DNA of 64,000 nucleotides, from positions 3,472,001 to 3,536,000 of the forward strand of contig NZ_CP154261.1 in assembly GCF_039511225.1 (NCBI RefSeq), in the 5' to 3' direction. Below, piece after piece: positions 63,990 through 64,000 of the stretch (within the stretch, counting starts at the first letter, position 1; each line of letters begins with the position of its first letter). Under the pieces are notes generated by a model. It had not been told where the DNA came from, did not search any database, and saw nothing but the letters and a program-made list of their open reading frames with translations. Made by a program: the position numbers and the translations under genes. The DNA is from Sphingobacterium multivorum. Lineage in GTDB: Bacteria > Bacteroidota > Bacteroidia > Sphingobacteriales > Sphingobacteriaceae.

Positions 63990-64000
63990 ACGCTGTTGTC

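Noticed and set aside
1..64000. Possible T6SS, T9SS or phage-like delivery genes for the RHS proteins
   Set aside because: No PAAR, VgrG, Hcp, sheath, baseplate or T9SS-type C-terminal domains could be seen in any frame, so delivery is left open.
1..64000. CRISPR arrays, tRNA or rRNA genes, riboswitches
   Set aside because: No regularly spaced repeats, no tRNA-like cloverleaf ends and no rRNA signatures were noticed.

Overview
The window looks like a chromosomal segment of a Bacteroidota bacterium, most likely Sphingobacterium or a close relative. The evidence is low GC, TAnnTTTG-type -7 elements, AT-rich ribosome-binding sites such as AATAAAGAA, exported proteins whose signal peptides end in Ala/Gly-Gln, and families typical of that group (DUF6896, DUF6882, DUF4348, split SpvB/Rhs proteins). 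No rRNA, tRNA, CRISPR array, prophage or complete insertion sequence was seen.

Positions 1-22,400 are a polymorphic-toxin island, almost all on the minus strand. Module B (20,619 to 12,047) is complete: an exported fibre-like protein with a chaperone-type coiled-coil tail, an exported SpvB/TcB-like shell protein, an exported RHS core protein ending in a lysozyme/transglycosylase-like tip, and an exported putative immunity protein. Module A (9,476 to 1,857) has the same shell and RHS genes, but its tip is a class 3 lipase and its immunity protein is an ankyrin-repeat lipoprotein. A third fibre gene leaves the window at its left edge. The two RHS proteins are nearly identical for about 920 residues and unrelated after the DPDGM motif. 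Between and around the modules lie displaced tips and immunity genes, two complementary halves of a ybjQ gene, a fibre-gene tail, tails of an HTH gene, three related GCCCAATC hairpins and two copies of a small element with inverted ends. This is the wreckage expected of repeated tip exchange. My inference is that fibre, shell and RHS proteins form one exported toxin-delivery assembly with envelope-acting cargo.

Positions 22,400-42,700 hold ordinary accessory genes: a TonB-C protein with a metallophosphoesterase, SDR enzymes, a DHFR-like reductase, AraC and Crp regulators, hydrolases, a luciferase-like monooxygenase, Hsp20, a cyclase-family hydrolase and flavin reductase. They are interspersed with gene fragments (helicase, GNAT).

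Positions 43,000-45,600 encode a LOV-domain blue-light histidine kinase overlapping a single-domain response regulator, followed by a DUF5856 protein. Positions 45,700-49,000 carry an HxlR regulator divergent from an SDR plus SnoaL-like pair, a broken CHASE3 gene and an SRPBCC protein. Positions 49,000-54,500 hold a transglutaminase-like protein, a SUKH-like and a DUF6882 protein (both immunity-type families), and several broken genes. One of these is a second DUF6896 remnant, related to the intact copy at 22 kb. The right end (54,500-64,000) has an AraC regulator, peroxiredoxin, spondin-type lipoprotein, DHFR-like protein, serine beta-lactamase-like hydrolase, TspO-related membrane protein, SRPBCC protein, lipoprotein, GNAT, DinB and GrpB proteins.
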